This document shows, piece by piece, positions 29,901-36,992 of a stretch of 36,992 bases of DNA. Below the pieces are notes generated by a model. It had not been told where the DNA came from. It worked only from the letters and a program-made list of their open reading frames with translations, and did not search any database. The DNA lies in IMG/VR virus record IMGVR_UViG_3300028394_000172, positions 1 through 36,992 of that record. One strand, written 5' to 3'. Both the position numbers and the translations under genes were made by a program. This DNA is from a virus. The stretch's first letter is position 1. Every line of letters begins with the position of its first letter.

Positions 29901-32900
29901 ATTGATGGGCGGGCCGTCCGGGGTGGCGGGGATGGTGCTATCCGTGAGAGGGGTGTCCACGGCCGTAGTGGCCTGGGCAAAGATCTTGTTGAGGTGCGGG
30001 CGGACGCTTTCGCCGAACTCGCGCAGCATGACGGCGCTCCACTGCGTGAAGTCGCGGATGCCACGGGCAAGGATGAGACTGCCCTTCACCGCGTAGGCGG
30101 TGATCAGGGCAGGATCCGGCACGCCGGAGAGCATCTTGCCTTTCCCTTCTTGGATGGTTTTATCCGCCCACTGCTCAGCGCGTTGGGCAGGGGTGAGCGG
30201 CGCTTCAGCTCCAGCTTGCGCCACCTCGGCCGCCACGGCAGCGTCCAACCCGCTGAAGATTTCAGCCTCCCACTCTCTGGGTTGGATCCGGGGACTTGCG
30301 GTTTCCCCTGCATCATCCTTCTCTTTGCCGATCCGCTCGTAGAGCGTTCCATTTTGGATCCGGGCGAATGTGGTTTTGGCGGCGTCCTCGTAGTCTGCCG
30401 GTGCGGAAAGTTTAGTCGTGGATCCCAGCGTGGCATACAGATCCTTCTCGTTATACCACAGCGCTGCCTGCATATCGGCGATGTTGATATCGATACCCAT
30501 GCGCTTGAGCATCCGCTGGGCTTTCTCCATCACGTCTTGCTGGAACATCCGCTCGTGGTCGGAGCGCGGGGCTTCTTCCACATTCTCCCGGTTCTCGACC
30601 CACGTCTTCGCCGCCCTCCTGACAGCCGACTTGTCTTTGTAGCTGGTCGTCTTTTTCTGTCCTTCCCGGTATCCAGTGCGGAATACCTTCTCGACTTCGG
30701 CGGCGAAGTCCAGCATCCTTTGGGGGTCATTGATAAATTGATCAAACTCTTCCGGCGACAGGTTCAGCTTGGTCACATCGGTGCCATGGTCCCAGTAGAT
30801 GGGCTTGCCCTTCTCCATTTTCCTGACCGACTTGTCGTTGGTATACTCTGCCACCATGGCATCCCTCAGCGCGAGGTATTGCTGCGCCTCGAGCGCAGGA
30901 GAGTGGATGAAGCTCCACCCGAGGATGCGGTTCCATGTCCGGCTGAACCACAGGTCCGCCGTCAGGGTGGAGTAGTCGCCGTGGAGGTTATTGATGAAGC
31001 TGCCAATCTTGGGTCCGAAGACCATCCATCCTGTCACCGTTTGTTTGGCTGCTCCTTTTACCTTCAACGGCTGCCCGTTAAACCACAGGTTTTTGTTCTT
31101 TCTCAGGTAGGCATTGATGTTGCCCACCGTGTCCGTTTTATTGAGAAATTTCCGCAGGTCGGCGTAGGAGTTATTCTTCAGCAGCGTCTCCAGCTTCAGG
31201 TAGTTATTCTCAATGGCCACCGTCTTGGATCCAAAGGTTCCCGTTACCGGTTGCACGGCCTCGGTGATGGTTTTCCCTCCTTTGCGCCAGTTGGCATAGA
31301 CCCGCACCGCCATCACGCTGTTGTCGGTGACGTTGTTCCCCTGACTGGCAATGCCGAGGATGGCATCGAAGATCATGGCCTTGTCAGGATCATATTCCGC
31401 TCCATTCACATCTAGCTCGGAGAACATGGAGGAGTAGATGGCTTTGGCGGCTTTGAGCGCACGGTCATACCACCCGATGGCGGAGCGCTTCCCGGATTCC
31501 GCTGCCTTCCTGACATGCCATGCCACCTCGTCGGCGATGGTCTGAGCAATCAGTTTCCCCGCCTTTGGGGAGTAGTCATCCGGCGCGATGAGGCCCCGCT
31601 GGGCACTCCAGTTCTGGAGAGACCACACCACATTGGTCACGCTGGCCACGAAGCGGCCCTCCTTGGTCGTGACCCCCTCCACCCCGAGGTCCACTTTGCC
31701 CTCCATGATGGGCACCGCGCTCTTCAGCTTGCCATTCGTCGGATACAAGGCGTCGGCGACGATGTCCCGCTGCGCCGGCGTCAGTCCGAATCGCTGGGCG
31801 TAGAGGTTGACGTCGAAGCGATAACCCTCGGATCCGATGGCTTTTGCATACGGGGCGACAAGATCATGAACGATTCTTTCAAATAGGGACTGTCCTTCGG
31901 CAGTGGCGTGAAGCCATGCGGCTTTCCTGCTGCTTCCATCGCTTCCCGAGAAATTGGTTTGTGTTTCATTGAGGTCGGAGGATACGAGTTCATGATGACT
32001 TTCCGTTAGACCGGCAAGCCGCTGGATGTCTGCAATGGATTGAGTGAAGGCAGGCAAATCCGCCTCGCCCCCAAAGTAAAGGAACTGGGCCGATTTCCCA
32101 TCGGGCGTGGTGGAGAAGTCGAGACCCCTCTGCCGTGCCGCCTGATGGATCGCATTGACTTGCTTTTCCGACAAGCGTTTTCCTGAGCCGATGAAATAGG
32201 AGGGGATGCCCTCCGTCAGGCTGGGGTTGGGCCGGGATACCACGGTGGCATCCTGCGCCCAGGCGAAACCAAACAGGGCCCCTGCTTGGGCCGCCTGCTC
32301 ATCTGTCATGGTGGCACTGCGGACCACGAAGGATGGCTCCCGGTTCCCCTCCCAGGTGCCGGTGATGGGCTGCACCTCCAGCCCGGTGATGCCATACAGG
32401 TCGGACAACAGTTGTCCCACCTTGGCAGACTTGAGGATCTTTCCAGCCGCCACTCCGATCCGCTCCAGGCGGGGCTTCGCCTGGGTAGGGTGAGTCACCG
32501 GCCCGGGCAAAGTCTTCGACGCGATCCCGCGCAACTCCGCCTCGATCTCCTTGATCCTCTCACCGTTTTGGTCCGGGTCTTTGTTCAGGTCGGCCAGTTC
32601 CGCCGTCAGCGCCCGCTGCTCCTGTTCCGTAGCAGCGATGCCGGATGGCTTCCACCCGTATTCCCCGGGCCGGGCACCCAGCACCATGGATCTTCCTACA
32701 GCGCCGGCAGTGGCCTGCGCATAAATTTGTGGTAGGTGCGGGCGGATGGCCTCGCCGAATTCCCGCACCATCTCCGCTGTCCACGCGGCCAGATCGCGCA
32801 CCCCCCGGGCGATCAGGAGCGAGCCCTTGACGGCGTAGGCGGCGAGCAGCTCGGGATCCGGCACGCCACTGAGCATCTTGCCCCGGCTGTCTGCAATCTT

Positions 32901-35405
32901 CCGGTCCGCCCACTGCTCCACGCGTTGTGAGGTGCTGACATTATCTGAACCTCCAGCCGGGGCAGATTGGGGCATTGCCGGGGCAGGTTGGGGCATTGCC
33001 GGGGCAGATTGGGGCATTACCGGGGCAGGGGCAGGGAGGCCGACGGCTTGACGGTAAGCTTCTTCCAAAGCCGCCGGGGTGACGGGAGCAGAAGCAGCAG
33101 GGGCAGGGGCAGAACCGAGGGACTGCTGGCGGGCCAGCGCCTGACGGAAGGCGAATTCCAACACGCCAGCCGGGGCATCCACCATAGGGGCTTGGGCTTG
33201 GGTTTGGGCTTGGGCTTGGGCTTGGGCTTGGGCTTGGGTAGTATTTGCGGGAAATACTACCGTAGGGTCAAGCCGCTGCTGCAGAACCTGTTCCGGCATT
33301 TCCACCGTGATGGTATCGCCCGGGCTGCTGTTGTTGCGCAGCATTTCCACTGTGGCCTGGGCGGTGTCGGGGGTCACGGCGGCGGCGGTCACCTCGGTGC
33401 CAGCGGCGGTGCGCTGGACGATGGCGGCGCTGGCCCCGTCCGGCTTGGACGGGGTGGCCATGCCGAGGAGGTGGCCGGTGCGACCTTCCTCCACGGCTTG
33501 CTGGATTTCGGAGGAGCTGACATCGAATCCATGCAGAAACGTCCCGGCGGGGGTGGCGGTGAGGAGCACTCCCTCATCTTGCCCGGGCTGGTATTCCGCA
33601 GGCACCTGCTCTGGATCGATGCCGGGGAAGAGCATGGCCGGGCGCTGTCCACTGAGGACGCGGCGGCGCTGCTCGAGCAGCGTCTCCCGAGTCTCCGGCA
33701 CAGTGCCGGTGGGATCCGTGGCCGTTGGCGGCGTGAGCGTCGGTGCAGCCTGCGCCCTGGAAGCGCCCGCAGTGAACCCGGTGATTTTGCTCCCATCGTT
33801 GGCAGGCGGGCCGTCAGGGCTATAGAGGTCGTAGCGGCCACTCAAGCTGTCGGAGGTGACATCCATCCAGCGCCCAGTGTGGGTGGTGCCGTTGCTGTAA
33901 TGGATGGTGACGGTATCTTTCGGGCGGATGCCTTGCTCACGGAATTGATTCTCGATATCGGGAGAAACTGCCAGATCACCGGGGCGCAGGCGGTATTCGC
34001 TCGGTTCGCCCCGCTTGATTTTGGCGGCTTCCACATCCGGCACAAAGGCCCCGATCCCGGCTGAGCTGTTGGGGTCCGGCGTGGAGTCTCCCCGGTAGCC
34101 GTAGGCGGTGGTGCGGCCGGCGGTGGGGATGGGGGCCGCTTGTCTGGTGGCAATCGCGGGCTCCGTTCCGGACGGGTCGGGGAACAGGCTGGCGTCCGGG
34201 CCGGGGGCTGCAGTTGTAGTGTCCTGGGGGGGGGATGACTCTACAAGTGCTGGCGCTTGACCGGGGGCGTTCCGGTCCCGCATGGCATTGACGGCCTTGC
34301 CCATTAGGTGCCCGCCGGTTTCCACCACGCCCGCGCCGATGGCCCCGCTGAGACCATCCTTGAAGACCTGTGCATTGCTGGCATTGGGATCCTGCAGGAA
34401 GGTGGTGCCGGACTCCTGCACCCCCTCCATCGCGGCCCCCTTCGCCAGCTCCCGGCCAAAGCCTGCCGCGCCGGTGCGGGCCGCCTTTAGCGCCTTGGTC
34501 CCGCGCAGGAACGGGATCACGGCCGTGGCCAGATCGATAGGACTGCCCTGCATGTCCATGCCGCGCAGGGCCAGGCTGTCCAGCAATCCGGGGTCTCGCC
34601 CGGCGATGCGGTTGGCCTCCTGCAGCTTGGGTGCGTTGCGCACCTCGGCCTTCCATTGAGCATCGGTCTGCTTCACCTTATTGGAAAAAGCCTCCCATGA
34701 GGAGGGCTCGCCCGTGGCGATGTAATCGGCCAGGAACTCCCGGGCGGGTGGACCGTTCTCGCCTTGGCGGTTCCCCAGATAGCGGCCGCTCTGCTTGTAG
34801 GCCGCGAACCGGTCCGGGGGGGCCTCTGCTCCATGGTCCGCGCGGACGGCGGCCGTGGCCAGGCCATCGGTCAGTTGTCGCACGTATTCTTGTGCTGGCT
34901 TGTCCAGCTTGTCCTCAGCCTCGCCGGACAGCCAGGCTTCCACGCCGGCGGGGTAGGTCCGCTGGTCGATGTCCGCCTTCAACAGCTCCAGCCCGCCGTC
35001 CCGGTTCTCCTGCAGGTCGTTAGGGTCGAAGCTCTTGATGCGCTGCAGCGTGCCATCCGCCAGCGTCTTCACGCCCTGCATCAAGCGTCCGCCGGAGCCG
35101 GTATCCGTCAGGCCCGCCGCATCCGTGCCCGCCAGGACAATGGCGGCACCGGAAGCCGGGAAGCTGGCCACCACCTCTTTGACCGCGTTGCCGATGAACC
35201 CAGCGGTGGAGCGCACCCACCCCGGCTCATTGCGCGTCCACAGTTCCTGCACCAAGGCCGCGTGCGCCGCCGGGTCCGGGTTGTTGGTGCGCTGGGAGAT
35301 GCTATATGACCGGATCATCTTGGACCGGGCGGCGGCATCTGCCTGCTGCCACTCCGGCGCGGAGGTCAGGGTATCCGCCCATGTGCCTATTGTTGTGGGA
35401 TCCAT
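26940..35405 (-). CDS. Giant 2821-residue virion (ejection-type) protein
   Basis: One continuous frame of 8.5 kb. The N-terminal 350 residues are helical with hydrophobic patches. Residues about 380-830 are low-complexity linkers with a small beta domain (TVTIHYSNGTTHTGRWMDV). A module QRVEQWADRKI...MLSGVPDPELLAAYAVKGSL at about 827-899 recurs at about 1739-1813. Between them lies a long globular region with FGPKIGSFINNLHGDYSTLT, a pattern of phage 'large polyvalent proteins'. The C-terminal third has hydrophobic helices and YTPVGAVRAFKGG. Its place after the internal-virion genes suggests a T7 gp16-like protein that is ejected to carry DNA across the envelope. Enzyme domains are not certain. 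Confidence 0.75.
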   Translation of the reverse strand: MDPTTIGTWADTLTSAPEWQQADAAARSKMIRSYSISQRTNNPDPAAHAALVQELWTRNEPGWVRSTAGFIGNAVKEVVASFPASGAAIVLAGTDAAGLTDTGSGGRLMQGVKTLADGTLQRIKSFDPNDLQENRDGGLELLKADIDQRTYPAGVEAWLSGEAEDKLDKPAQEYVRQLTDGLATAAVRADHGAEAPPDRFAAYKQSGRYLGNRQGENGPPAREFLADYIATGEPSSWEAFSNKVKQTDAQWKAEVRNAPKLQEANRIAGRDPGLLDSLALRGMDMQGSPIDLATAVIPFLRGTKALKAARTGAAGFGRELAKGAAMEGVQESGTTFLQDPNASNAQVFKDGLSGAIGAGVVETGGHLMGKAVNAMRDRNAPGQAPALVESSPPQDTTTAAPGPDASLFPDPSGTEPAIATRQAAPIPTAGRTTAYGYRGDSTPDPNSSAGIGAFVPDVEAAKIKRGEPSEYRLRPGDLAVSPDIENQFREQGIRPKDTVTIHYSNGTTHTGRWMDVTSDSLSGRYDLYSPDGPPANDGSKITGFTAGASRAQAAPTLTPPTATDPTGTVPETRETLLEQRRRVLSGQRPAMLFPGIDPEQVPAEYQPGQDEGVLLTATPAGTFLHGFDVSSSEIQQAVEEGRTGHLLGMATPSKPDGASAAIVQRTAAGTEVTAAAVTPDTAQATVEMLRNNSSPGDTITVEMPEQVLQQRLDPTVVFPANTTQAQAQAQAQAQTQAQAPMVDAPAGVLEFAFRQALARQQSLGSAPAPAASAPVTPAALEEAYRQAVGLPAPAPVMPQSAPAMPQPAPAMPQSAPAGGSDNVSTSQRVEQWADRKIADSRGKMLSGVPDPELLAAYAVKGSLLIARGVRDLAAWTAEMVREFGEAIRPHLPQIYAQATAGAVGRSMVLGARPGEYGWKPSGIAATEQEQRALTAELADLNKDPDQNGERIKEIEAELRGIASKTLPGPVTHPTQAKPRLERIGVAAGKILKSAKVGQLLSDLYGITGLEVQPITGTWEGNREPSFVVRSATMTDEQAAQAGALFGFAWAQDATVVSRPNPSLTEGIPSYFIGSGKRLSEKQVNAIHQAARQRGLDFSTTPDGKSAQFLYFGGEADLPAFTQSIADIQRLAGLTESHHELVSSDLNETQTNFSGSDGSSRKAAWLHATAEGQSLFERIVHDLVAPYAKAIGSEGYRFDVNLYAQRFGLTPAQRDIVADALYPTNGKLKSAVPIMEGKVDLGVEGVTTKEGRFVASVTNVVWSLQNWSAQRGLIAPDDYSPKAGKLIAQTIADEVAWHVRKAAESGKRSAIGWYDRALKAAKAIYSSMFSELDVNGAEYDPDKAMIFDAILGIASQGNNVTDNSVMAVRVYANWRKGGKTITEAVQPVTGTFGSKTVAIENNYLKLETLLKNNSYADLRKFLNKTDTVGNINAYLRKNKNLWFNGQPLKVKGAAKQTVTGWMVFGPKIGSFINNLHGDYSTLTADLWFSRTWNRILGWSFIHSPALEAQQYLALRDAMVAEYTNDKSVRKMEKGKPIYWDHGTDVTKLNLSPEEFDQFINDPQRMLDFAAEVEKVFRTGYREGQKKTTSYKDKSAVRRAAKTWVENRENVEEAPRSDHERMFQQDVMEKAQRMLKRMGIDINIADMQAALWYNEKDLYATLGSTTKLSAPADYEDAAKTTFARIQNGTLYERIGKEKDDAGETASPRIQPREWEAEIFSGLDAAVAAEVAQAGAEAPLTPAQRAEQWADKTIQEGKGKMLSGVPDPALITAYAVKGSLILARGIRDFTQWSAVMLREFGESVRPHLNKIFAQATTAVDTPLTDSTIPATPDGPPINIFGQRVEADARLRESWRARFTPAEYSPFTEEELARQVREWIGREGGLEGAARLFLDPAAGLRDYERNALGQQLAIGLDLRARRAENTGNAPAVHQAEAMLDAVVAQLETLATQAGQALRAFGLWAKFSPRGIIRQVQRQTDRVRTEHVQTTLATTPAAVVQATKQAAAEAKAEADKERAARTPDAATNWIARLARSQSDTLSWGTAGTLSELEKLIRAHMKDINPAFAAQAAALGVPDHEAGVLDRLVLEEHRRSAAMAKDLAILKLTEKLTKPKVTRKAAAKIPPIAKALMEGHAAGALTDRWFLDAYATAFGLPKFTPEFAARIRTLADRVNAAPQGSWLRNLAQRNLLAALSHHESIPVGQMLTAYWYANILSGIGTQLVNVSGNATQLLGKTLQVVLTNNPRHTAQFIRGMLKGAAEGAKQGWEAFSKGIPVMKGETEWQRHDVLEMLWSENPRNFKEKLARVGAASWGRYVFRSLTAMDSFFFNTAKEGRAWLETSRALANGGNLKSTLGFDAATWTAAMDQAKLDLQSAGTSTPTARQIDRRAFEIVEGKRSAEVLATARRFGGEATYNYVPEGTMGAFAEVANLLVRRIPVARMVIPFVNIVANVADQALDYTPVGAVRAFKGGHLFNQQGAGLTRQQRAEKMAASVIGITGAGLLYLLAKGNEDQDDERVPFMVYGLGPTDKAKRDQMPRGWRPFTIKIGSAYISYAETPLGLILSAVGTSMDRRRYGGRKDSDEPWQRAQAILAGSGAALMKTGVLSSMDKLFGMLDGTAKPNSIAYRTAAGLIPAQGLLRNIAQAIDPTKIDTGSFNGTMLANLPVLKSQGQPAINLFGEPVREPGPWVINRLITQQDRSDPEASWLARNRLSISGIDNEVALSQYLDDTPSELRATAAAAGLRGLAADRYVRAAALERITNGYLTDDQRTALIRSAGPGTRNAVKKLRREIETGQYQPASPAALQRRLSDYVTTVRRIARIQLVK
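32959..33021. repeat. Three 21-bp tandem repeats in the giant gene
   Basis: GGGGCAGATTGGGGCATTGCC and two near copies (one base different each) at 32959, 32980 and 33001 encode a seven-residue MPQSAPA-type linker. Confidence 0.8.
33190..33237. repeat. Eight GCTTGG hexamers encoding a Gln-Ala run
   Basis: Eight units of GCTTGG (the third is GTTTGG) encode a Gln-Ala linker with one Thr near residue 730 of the giant protein. Next to it, 33237-33261 is a perfect 10-bp inverted repeat GGTAGTATTT-GCGGG-AAATACTACC. Confidence 0.8.
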
Positions 35406-35420
35406 GTTATGGGATGGGTA

Positions 35421-35570
35421 TTAAAAGCGGAAAAGTAAAGTCAGCAGCCCGCAGATCAGAACTACCCCGCCGAGGGACAGCACACACAGCAGGAGGATGA
35501 TCATGATTTTGGCATCCAGGGGCAGGCGTTCATGATCCGGGGAGGGGTCAGGGGCGGGGTCAGGTTTCAC
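35421..35570 (-). CDS. 49-residue membrane protein
   Basis: The GTG at 35570 shares four bases (GTGA) with the stop of the upstream gene, so I start there (MKPDPAPDPSPDHERLPLDA) and reject longer versions that overlap that gene. Residues about 22-47 form one strong hydrophobic helix (IMIILLLCVLSLGGVVLICG) after a Pro/Asp-rich N-terminus. It ends 16 bases before the giant gene. It may be a virion membrane protein or a holin. Confidence 0.6.
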   Translation of the reverse strand: MKPDPAPDPSPDHERLPLDAKIMIILLLCVLSLGGVVLICGLLTLLFRF

Positions 35571-36466
35571 TGGTTTGCGTTCCAGTTCAGGAAAGAGGGG
35601 AGTCCGGAAGCCGGTGGATTTACCGCGCCTGCGGCAGCCCCATTCACGGGCACTGCTGTCACCCCATCCGCGCTTACCCGATACCAATTGCCATCCTTGC
35701 CCTGCCGCACTTGCGGCTGTTGCCCGGCGGCAGAAGGAAACTGGCCTTGTTGGATTTCCGTTAGTTTACCTTGACTGCGGATGGGTAGTCCTCCCGGAGT
35801 CATACCCATTGACCCTTTTTCCTGAATAAAGGCAGGCGCATTTGAAACAACGTTGCCATTGGCAACCAACCGGCGCAGGGTTCTGCCGTCCGGCATTGGA
35901 ATGTCCTCGTATTTCGGCCCGCCGGGCTGCTGCTGCGCGTCAATGAATCGCTTGATCTCACCTCCTTGGGTGATGACCCTGCCCCCACCGGGGAGGGTCT
36001 GCTCACTGATCGGCCCGGGGGCCGGCGTCACGGGGTCCGGTCGGTTATTATAAGCCACCCTCCCATCCCCGGTCAGGATGAGCGTCCCGCCGTCCTGCGT
36101 GGTGATCGTCTGGAGCTGGGAGCGCAGGGCGTTCTCCTTCTCCATCATGGCTTCCTTCCGCATCAGATCCTGCTTCTGCTGGGATTCCAACATGTATCCC
36201 TTGGCCATACCCAGGAGCTTCTGTTTCCCGGCCAAGTTGGCGGCGTGGAATTTTTCCGGGTCGATGTTCGCGGCCGCCTCCGGGTACAGGGATTGCAGGC
36301 CCTCATATTCCACATCCGCAGCCTGGGCTGCGGCGCGGTTGCTGGCCCATTGGCCGATGCCGTTGGCGATGGATTGGCCGGCGGCGGCGATGGCCGGGCC
36401 CATGCCCTGCGTTTCGCGGTCGATGGACGCGCTGAGTAGGTCGGATCGTGGAGAGTAAGCACCCAT
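35567..36466 (-). CDS. Internal virion-like protein
   Basis: A 299-residue protein (MGAYSPRSDLLSASIDRETQ). Residues about 20-120 are helical with coiled-coil character (QQKQDLMRKEAMMEKENALR), and the C-terminal half is Gly/Pro/Gln-rich (GGRVITQGGEIKRF, TDGNWYRVS-like beta repeats). It stands between another internal-virion-like gene and the giant gene, in the order of T7 gp14-15-16 or P22 gp7-20-16 ejection proteins. The call is by order and composition. Confidence 0.5.
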   Translation of the reverse strand: MGAYSPRSDLLSASIDRETQGMGPAIAAAGQSIANGIGQWASNRAAAQAADVEYEGLQSLYPEAAANIDPEKFHAANLAGKQKLLGMAKGYMLESQQKQDLMRKEAMMEKENALRSQLQTITTQDGGTLILTGDGRVAYNNRPDPVTPAPGPISEQTLPGGGRVITQGGEIKRFIDAQQQPGGPKYEDIPMPDGRTLRRLVANGNVVSNAPAFIQEKGSMGMTPGGLPIRSQGKLTEIQQGQFPSAAGQQPQVRQGKDGNWYRVSADGVTAVPVNGAAAGAVNPPASGLPSFLNWNANQ

Positions 36467-36484
36467 ATTTGTTATAAAGTTAAG

Positions 36485-36992
36485 TTAAAGAAGAGAAAGC
36501 AGGGCCATGCCCACGCCGCTGCCAAGGCCTGCCATGCCGCCCGCAGTGCCGACTCCGGCAGCAATACCAGCACCTGCCAGACTGGCCCCGGCGCTTAGCA
36601 GCCCAGACTTCATGCTGGCTTGCCGGGCGGCGGCTGCGTTGGCATTGCCGTTGATCATGTTTTGGTTGGAGAAGTAATAACTATCCTCACGGTTGACGTC
36701 GAACTGGGCCTGATCCTGCCGCAGACTCATGCCGGAAAGCAGGGCACTTTGGTTGGTGGCTCCCACGCTATTGGCAGAGGATAGGTAGTTCCCGTATTGC
36801 GCCGGTCCGGAGACCTGACCGCTCGCCTGGCTGCCGCCCCTGCCATACATGCGGGTGTAGGGATCGAAGACCGCATTGCTTTGATTCAGCGCATTCAGCA
36901 CATAGCTGCGATCGCTGGCCATTCGCTGGTTGCTGTTGGCATCCACTCCGGCGGCGTAGTTCCTCCGGGCATCCAGCCGGCCCCGGCTGGCG
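36485..36992 (-). CDS. Internal virion-like protein, N-terminus cut by window edge
   Basis: The frame is open to position 36992 (visible part begins ASRGRLDARRNYAAGVDANS), so the true start lies outside; a GTG at 36946 is only internal. The visible 168 residues contain a Gln/Asn/Ser-rich helical region (FSNQNMINGNANAAAARQAS) and end in a hydrophobic Gly/Ala tail (LAGAGIAAGVGTAGGMAGLG). This is like gp14-type ejection proteins that enter the membrane. It is the first gene of the ejection-protein block in the window. Confidence 0.6.
   Translation of the reverse strand, partial: ASRGRLDARRNYAAGVDANSNQRMASDRSYVLNALNQSNAVFDPYTRMYGRGGSQASGQVSGPAQYGNYLSSANSVGATNQSALLSGMSLRQDQAQFDVNREDSYYFSNQNMINGNANAAAARQASMKSGLLSAGASLAGAGIAAGVGTAGGMAGLGSGVGMALLSLL

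Noticed and set aside
33181-33240. CRISPR or diversity-generating retroelement repeats
   Set aside because: The repeats are short coding tandem hexamers without spacers, and no reverse transcriptase or template/variable pair was seen.
36947-36992. Start of the right-edge gene at GTG 36946
   Set aside because: The frame stays open to the window edge with similar composition, so the gene most likely begins outside.

Overview
The window holds most of the genome of a temperate, podovirus-like tailed phage. It carries a tyrosine integrase and an attachment site made of the 3' half of a tRNA-Lys gene. That site lies in the middle of the phage genes, between the integrase and the immunity-like genes, with virion genes on both sides. 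This is the arrangement of an excised or circular phage genome (attP) rather than of a prophage end. The host cannot be fixed from sequence alone. DNA is GC-rich, genes almost never show a Shine-Dalgarno sequence, and many starts follow C/A-rich leaders with CCAAC or CAACC. A Verrucomicrobiota-type host is a weak guess.

Layout, left to right. (1) 1-9604, minus strand: late virion and lysis genes: a cut tail fibre, a tail nozzle-like protein, an L,D-transpeptidase-like protein, a second fibre, small membrane/lipoprotein genes, a connector candidate, the major capsid protein and the scaffold. (2) 9605-14459, minus: an intergenic region with helically phased 10-bp repeats, a small unknown gene, the portal, a small MerR-like protein and the large terminase. 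(3) 14469-20195, minus: replication and early genes: an SSB-like protein, a DnaB-type helicase, an initiator-like protein with an iteron cluster inside its gene (candidate origin), several small HTH proteins, a membrane protein, a tRNA-like element and a small ribbon-helix-helix protein. (4) 20273-23580, plus: an opposite-strand accessory operon: an RHH-like protein, a DUF551 protein, a DGQHR/ParB-like protein, a zinc-ribbon protein, a DEDD exonuclease and a small protein. (5) 23501-26768, minus: integrase, two small proteins, the att region (promoters, arm-like repeats, tRNA-Lys 3' half, terminator), an HNH endonuclease, an RHH protein and a Cro/CI-type HTH protein. (6) 26940-36992, minus: a 2821-residue giant virion protein, a small membrane protein and two internal-virion-like proteins, the last cut by the window edge.

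Read leftward from the right edge and closed into a circle, the order is replication, TerL, portal, scaffold, capsid, connector, nozzle, fibre, then (past the left edge and in at the right edge) ejection proteins, the giant protein, immunity and att-int. This fits a P22/T7-style virion. Direct joining of the two window ends does not give a sensible continuous frame, so some sequence is probably missing between them. Genes are tightly packed and often coupled by 4-base stop-start overlaps (ATGA or GTGA).
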